Source: an uncultured Christensenella sp.
GTDB taxonomy: Bacteria; Bacillota; Clostridia; Christensenellales; UBA1242
Length of the DNA stretch: 6,910 nucleotides
Reading direction: 5' to 3'
Assembly (NCBI GenBank): GCA_949295755.1
Contig: CASFMG010000075.1
Location: forward strand, 1 to 6,910
The position numbers and the translations under genes are program-made. The notes beneath the pieces are model-generated. The model made no database searches. It was given only the letters and a program-made list of their open reading frames with translations, and was not told the origin of the DNA. The first letter of the stretch is position 1; every line of letters begins with the position of its first letter. Below are positions 1-6,200 of this stretch, piece by piece.

Positions 1-2
1 CA

Positions 3-235
3 ATAAATGTGCAAGATTTACAAAGTTCGGTTTTAACTTTTTCTTATGTTTGGCAAAAACAAACTTCAAATGGACAATGGCAAGATATTTTAAATGCTAC
101 AAGTAAAATAATAAATGTTAAAAATTTTGCAGATAGTGGCATTTATCGTTGTGTTGTTACTGCAACTTGTAAATCATATAACAATACATCATCATATTGT
201 ATTGGACAAGTTACAAACAATTCAAACGAACTTAG
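3..235 (+). other. Ig-like module 1 (residues 1-77, left side cut by window)
   Basis: The module carries the core of a bacterial Ig-like fold. A strand with YVWQK places Trp at residue 17, and the strand ADSGIYRCVV (43-52) has the Asp-x-Gly-x-Tyr-x-Cys pattern that precedes strand F of Ig domains. Cys occurs at 50, 56 and 66. The usual partner Cys before the Trp is absent from the visible part, so a canonical Ig disulphide cannot be confirmed. Three of the nine cysteines of the whole fragment are in this module. The role is probably structural spacing or ligand binding in the exported stalk. Confidence 0.7.
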
Positions 236-3200
236 AATTGGAGTTGATAAGCGTAAACTAGAGTTTATTGATAACGCTTCTATACTTATTTCAAAAATAT
301 CAAAAGTTTTTGACAACACAAATAAAGTTCCAGACAATTATTTATACTTTACAAATCTTGTTAGTGGCGAAAATATTGAAATTGTTGCAACATATTCAAG
401 TATTCACGTTGGCAATGATATCAAAATGCAGTTCACATTAAAACCATTAAATGATAACACAATAATTGAAAACTATTATTACACGGAAATTTTTGGCGAA
501 ATAACACCATATGTAATAAATTTTGATGTAGATGGAACCATTTATCAAATTGGCGACACAAGTGATGAAATTTTAATAGCAGAAAAATATTATTCTGTTA
601 ATAGTTTAGATAAGTTGTTTTTACAAAACAATAATATGTCTTTAAGTGCTATTTTAAAAACTTCAAAAAATGAAGTTGGAACATATACATATGAAAGTGC
701 ACAATTTAAAATAAATGTTTTTGATTTTTCTGTTCAAACAAAAGACCAAAATTTTACAAATGATTTTAGTTATGTTTTAAACGGACAATTTATAATAAGT
801 GGACAAGATGCAAATTCCATTTCTTTCAACATTATAGGTGTTTGTGAAGATGGTTCAAATGTGAGCGTTGCAAATTTAGTATCATTTGATGTTTTAAGTC
901 CTATATTTGAGCAAATTCAAGGCAATGAAACGTTTAATGTTAAAATTATAGCAAATAAAACTGGATTGCAAGGTCAATATTTAAGAGCACAAATTGATTT
1001 AGCACAAAATTATTGGATAAACAAACTAACTATAAACAATAGTGAAGTAAGTATTGATACATATGTTACAAACAATCAATTAAAATATTTAATAGACACA
1101 AGTGAAGCATCAATAACTATAAAAGTATATGTTACTACTTTAAGAACAATTACTTTCGATTATAATGTTGAAGATGCAAAAGAATTAAGTGGAAATATTG
1201 TTTATCAAACAAAATTTGCTGTGCAAAAAACTATTGATTATAGTATTCAAAATTATGGTGCAATTTTGCCAAATATAGATACAGTTCAAAGAGTAGGATA
1301 TAACTTTGAAGGTTGGACAACTTCAAACGGAACAAAAATAACAAATAGCACTGTGTGGTTGTATCAAGATGAAACTCTTTATGCGAATTGGACACTTGCA
1401 GATTTTGAAATTTCTAAATATTTGGACGGCGTAGTTTATCAAGATGATAATTTAACAAAACAATACAATGCTAAAACAAATGAATTAAAGTACGAAATAT
1501 CAAACATAAATACATATAGTTTAAATTATAAGTATACTTGGAAAAAGGGTTCAATTTCACTAACAAATGATACAAACAAGATAACATTTAAAAATGTTGT
1601 AGATAGTGCAGTTTATATTTTAACCATTAGAGCAACATCCAAAACTGATACAAGATTATATTTGGAAAAAACATATACATTTACAGTTGAAATTACAAAG
1701 GTTGATATTTTCCAAAATTATTTAACCATTGATAAACAGTACGATAAAACAAATCAAACTACTATAAATGATATAAACTTTCCATTTGGTGAAGTTGTAA
1801 CAGTTGTTGGTCAATATAGTGGAGTGAATGCGTATAGCAAAATAAATTTAAGTAAAGATGTTTGGTCGTATACAGTTAAGGGTACAGATGCACAAACATC
1901 AAACTATAACTTAAATCTAAACAACATTGACCCAAATAGCCAAATTTTACCAAAAGATGTATCTTTAACAATTTCTGGTGGCAATTTAACAAAAGTATAT
2001 GATGGAAAAGTTGCAGAATATTCTGGCACGTATATAAGTGAAAATATTAGTTTTGATTATACAATAAAAACAAATAGTGCAAATGTTGGAATTTATAATC
2101 AAGTTAGCAAAAACATTTCTATAGAAATTAGAAGAGATTTAATTTCAAATTTCAATGTAACAATTTTAGGTTATTTTGAAATTACATTAAAAATAATAAA
2201 CAGTTTGGAATGGGAAGGTAAAACCAGTGTTACTTTTGATGGACAATTCCATAGTGTATTCCCAAAATTAGGGGAAATGGCTTCGTATTTAACTATAACA
2301 TCAATTACTTACACAGGTTTACTTAACACATTCACATATAATTTAGTAAACGATGGCTCAAATTTAGGTGTTTTGAATGCAGACACCTATGTTGTAACTT
2401 GTGAATTTGAAAAAAATACAAATATTTCAATTTCAAATATTCAAACAACTTTGACTATAAATAAAAAAGTTATTGATGTTAAATATCTTGAAAGTGATTA
2501 TGTTTACGAAAAAGAATATGATGGCACAAAAACAATTAATCAAGAATTAAATTTTGATATTATTGATAAATTAACAAATAAATCAATTTTAACTGATGAA
2601 TATTTATCTAAATATTTGCCAAATTTTGTTTATGAATTTGAAAAAGTTTTAGCGTCACAAAATGATAGTGATTACAAAGACATTATTGTAAGATTAAATA
2701 CTCAAAACAATAATAATAATAATTACACTTTAAATAATGATGACATTGCAATTGTTAAGGGTATTATAACCAAAAAAGCAGTTTCTGTTAATGTAAATTC
2801 AATAAAAGTATATGATGCAAATAAATTTGTTGTAAATTCTTCAAATATTTCTATTGATTTAGCATCGAGTGATACTTTGAGTGGAGATATATCTTTTAAT
2901 AGCATAATAAATGTTGGTACTTATTATAATTTAAAAGATTATGATAAAACTATAAATTTAAGAGTATTTAATAGTTTAGATGCAGTTGAATATGATATTG
3001 AACAAAACTATGTGTTGGAGTTTATAAATTCAAGCACAAGTCAAGAACAACTACACAACAAATTACAAATAACAAAAGCACAAATAAATGTTGTAGTTTC
3101 AAACGAAAAAGAATATGTTTATACGGGTAAAGAAGTTAATATAGAATACACAATTCAAACATCAGTAACTATGCCAACAAGCCAACTTAAATTTAGATAC

Positions 3201-6200
3201 GAAACATTAAGTCAAGGAACGGTTTTGGATAATGGAAAAGCAGTTCAAGTGGGGAGTTATAAATTTGAATGTTATTTAGACGGAGTTGAAAACGATAATT
3301 TTGACATAGTTTTAAATACAAACGATACTCTTTTTGATATTACAAAAAGACCACTTTTAATTAAATTTAGTGGTTCTAACGAAACAAAAACTTTTGAGTA
3401 TGTTGTTGGACAAAATGCTTGTTATTCTAGTGCAACTTATCCACAAGACAACATTTTTGCAAACGATTATACTCTGGGCGAAGGAGATACTATTTCTTGG
3501 TCATTTACAACAATTGGCGAAAATGCAAGAAGTTATTATATTTATGATATTTTGCAAGTTACCAAAGAAATAACAATAACCAAAAATGGCATAGATTACA
3601 GAAAAAATTATAGCATTACATATAGTAACAAGTCACAAATCGTAATTGAGAAAAAGACAATAGGTCTTGATGCAATATCTTTTGAAGAAACCGAAACAAT
3701 TTATGATGGTACAATTAAAGAAATTGTTGCAAACATAAACACAGGGTTTACTGTTGATGGTAAGGCATATATATTAACAATTTCGTCAAAAGTACATAGT
3801 TTAGATGGTCAATTTACAAATATGCAAAGAACTTTGCCTTGGACTGAAGAAAGTGCAGTAAGTATAGATTCATACGAAGACATAAAATATGCGGGACTTT
3901 ATTCATTTAACATAAGTTTAGACAACTATAACATCGCTAATTCCAATAAAATGTTTGAATATTTAATAAATCAAGTTACTTTATCAGTTGTTTTAACAAA
4001 TACAGATAAAGTATACGATGGAACAAACATTGTAAACAAAAATAATATTGTTGTAAACGGAATTATTGAAGGAGATAATGTTGCCGTTAGTGGAACTTAT
4101 GAAGATAAAAATGTTGGTTCAAACAAAAAAATAACACTAAGCATTGTTGCCGATGGTTTTGCAGATAAATATTTATTGAGTTCTTATAAACTTCCAAGCG
4201 CAAATTATAACGGAAGTATAACTCAAAAAGCACTTCAATTTAATATAATTGATGAAGTTTACACAACATATTATACTGGACAATCAACGCAAATTGATAT
4301 AATTTACTTTAATGTTATAGAACTTGTTACGGGAGAGCAAATTAGTGGTACTATAAATCTTCACAAAACAAATGTAGGCAATTATGTGCTAAATGAACTA
4401 GATACCGAATTTGTTTCATTTTCACTAAAAATTTTAGATTTGTTTAATGAAGATAGCACATCAAACTATTCATACGATATTTCCAGCATTGTTAATAGTG
4501 AAGTCAAAATTTTGCAAGCGCAAATAGTTGTTGGAATTAGTGATAATGATATAGTATATAATGGTGATGTTCAACTACCAAAATTCACTTATACTGTATA
4601 TAAAGAAAACGGTGAAATTGTAAGTAGTGAAATTTCTAGTGTAATAAAATCGCAATACTCTTTAATGCCACAAACACAAACTTACATTGATAATCCAATA
4701 AATGCAGGAATGTATAAAATAAAAATTTATACAGTTTCTAGTGGAACAACACCAAATTACATACTTGTAAATGAAAATGGAGAACTTGTTAATGAATATG
4801 TTGTAAGGGATACATTGTTTACAATAAATAAAAGGCAAATTGCAATTAGTATTGAAGAAACAATAAACTTTAATTATAATGGCAACAAAGCAACATATTA
4901 TATACAAAATAAAGATATAATTGACCCATCTTCAACAAATAACAATGGACTTGTTAAAGGACATAACATAAAAGGAACATTGTCCACAAATGACAGTGCT
5001 CTTGGATCATACATTGTTAATAATATTTTGGGCGAGGATGCTTCAAATACAACCAATGAAGTATATTTAACAGTGTTTAGCATTCCTCCATATGTAGATT
5101 CAAACAATGATAATTTAGTTATTTATGGACAAACAAACGACGATTTGTCGGCAAACTATGAATTTGTAAGTTTGACAGCACATATTGAAATAATCAATTT
5201 GTATGAAGAGTTTGACATAGGACCAATTTCAAATTTTGAATATGATAAACAAGATAAACTCGCAAATGGTTTAATAAAAGTTAGATATATTCCAACTGAC
5301 ACAACTTATATATTTATAAAAGATGAAACAAATTCAGTATTTTCTAATTTGTTGTATTATGCTACTGATATTGGTCAACCAACCGATGAAGTTATAAATG
5401 CAGGCAAATATTCGTTTGCAATTACAATACAGGACAAAACTACCATAATAGAATTTAATGTAAACAAGAGAACTTTAAATTTAAGTATTTCATCAAACAA
5501 TAAAACATATGATGGAAATTCAGACTTTTTAGGAGAAATTAGTGCAGACAATATAATTGACGGCGACCAAGTTGCATTTATTAACGCAGTATATGTTGAT
5601 GAAACACTAACTCCAATGAGTGATATTGGCAAATATCAAGTACTTATTGAACTAAGTGGTAGTGATTGCTCAAATTATCAATTAAGTACTGATGTTATAT
5701 ATGGAGAAATAACAAAAAGACAAATAACTTTAAGTGTTAATAGTTCAACAAACCTTGTTTACAATGGACAAAATCAACAAGTTGATAGTACCTTATTAGA
5801 TATAACGGGAACATTGGCAAGTGGGCAAAATTTAAGTGGATATATTTTATTAAAATTTAAAGATGCAAAAACATACAATTTTGAAATTGGCAATCTTAAT
5901 ATAAGCAGTTTAAAAGTTGTAAACAATTTAGACCAAGACACAACAAGCAACTATGAAATTATATTCAGTGGTGAAATTACAATAGGTGCTTTAAATGTTG
6001 ACATAGTTGTTGATGAAATAGATTTTACTTATAATGGAAATAGTCAAGATATATTTAGTTATTTATTGCTTCAAAATGTGCCAAGTGAAATAGATGAAGA
6101 AGCACATAACGCAATTATAATTACTTACAATACAAACAACATACCAGTTGATGCTGGAGATTATGTTGCAACTATATCTTCAGGTTCTAACAATTTTGTT

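Noticed and set aside
1146..1394. Flagellar function suggested by the family name Flg_new
   Set aside because: The name is historical. The motif is the InlB B-type repeat of surface proteins, and nothing else here is flagellar.
3370..3573. 67-codon + strand open frame in another phase
   Set aside because: It overlaps the long frame, which continues with closing strand and linker landmarks of the unit at residues 1117-1217. No domain is seen in the alternative frame.
4662..5107. Two overlapping minus-strand open frames (69 and 81 codons)
   Set aside because: Both are antisense to well-formed modules. The Cys- and Ile-rich product of one reflects the reverse complement of AT-rich coding DNA, not a membrane protein.
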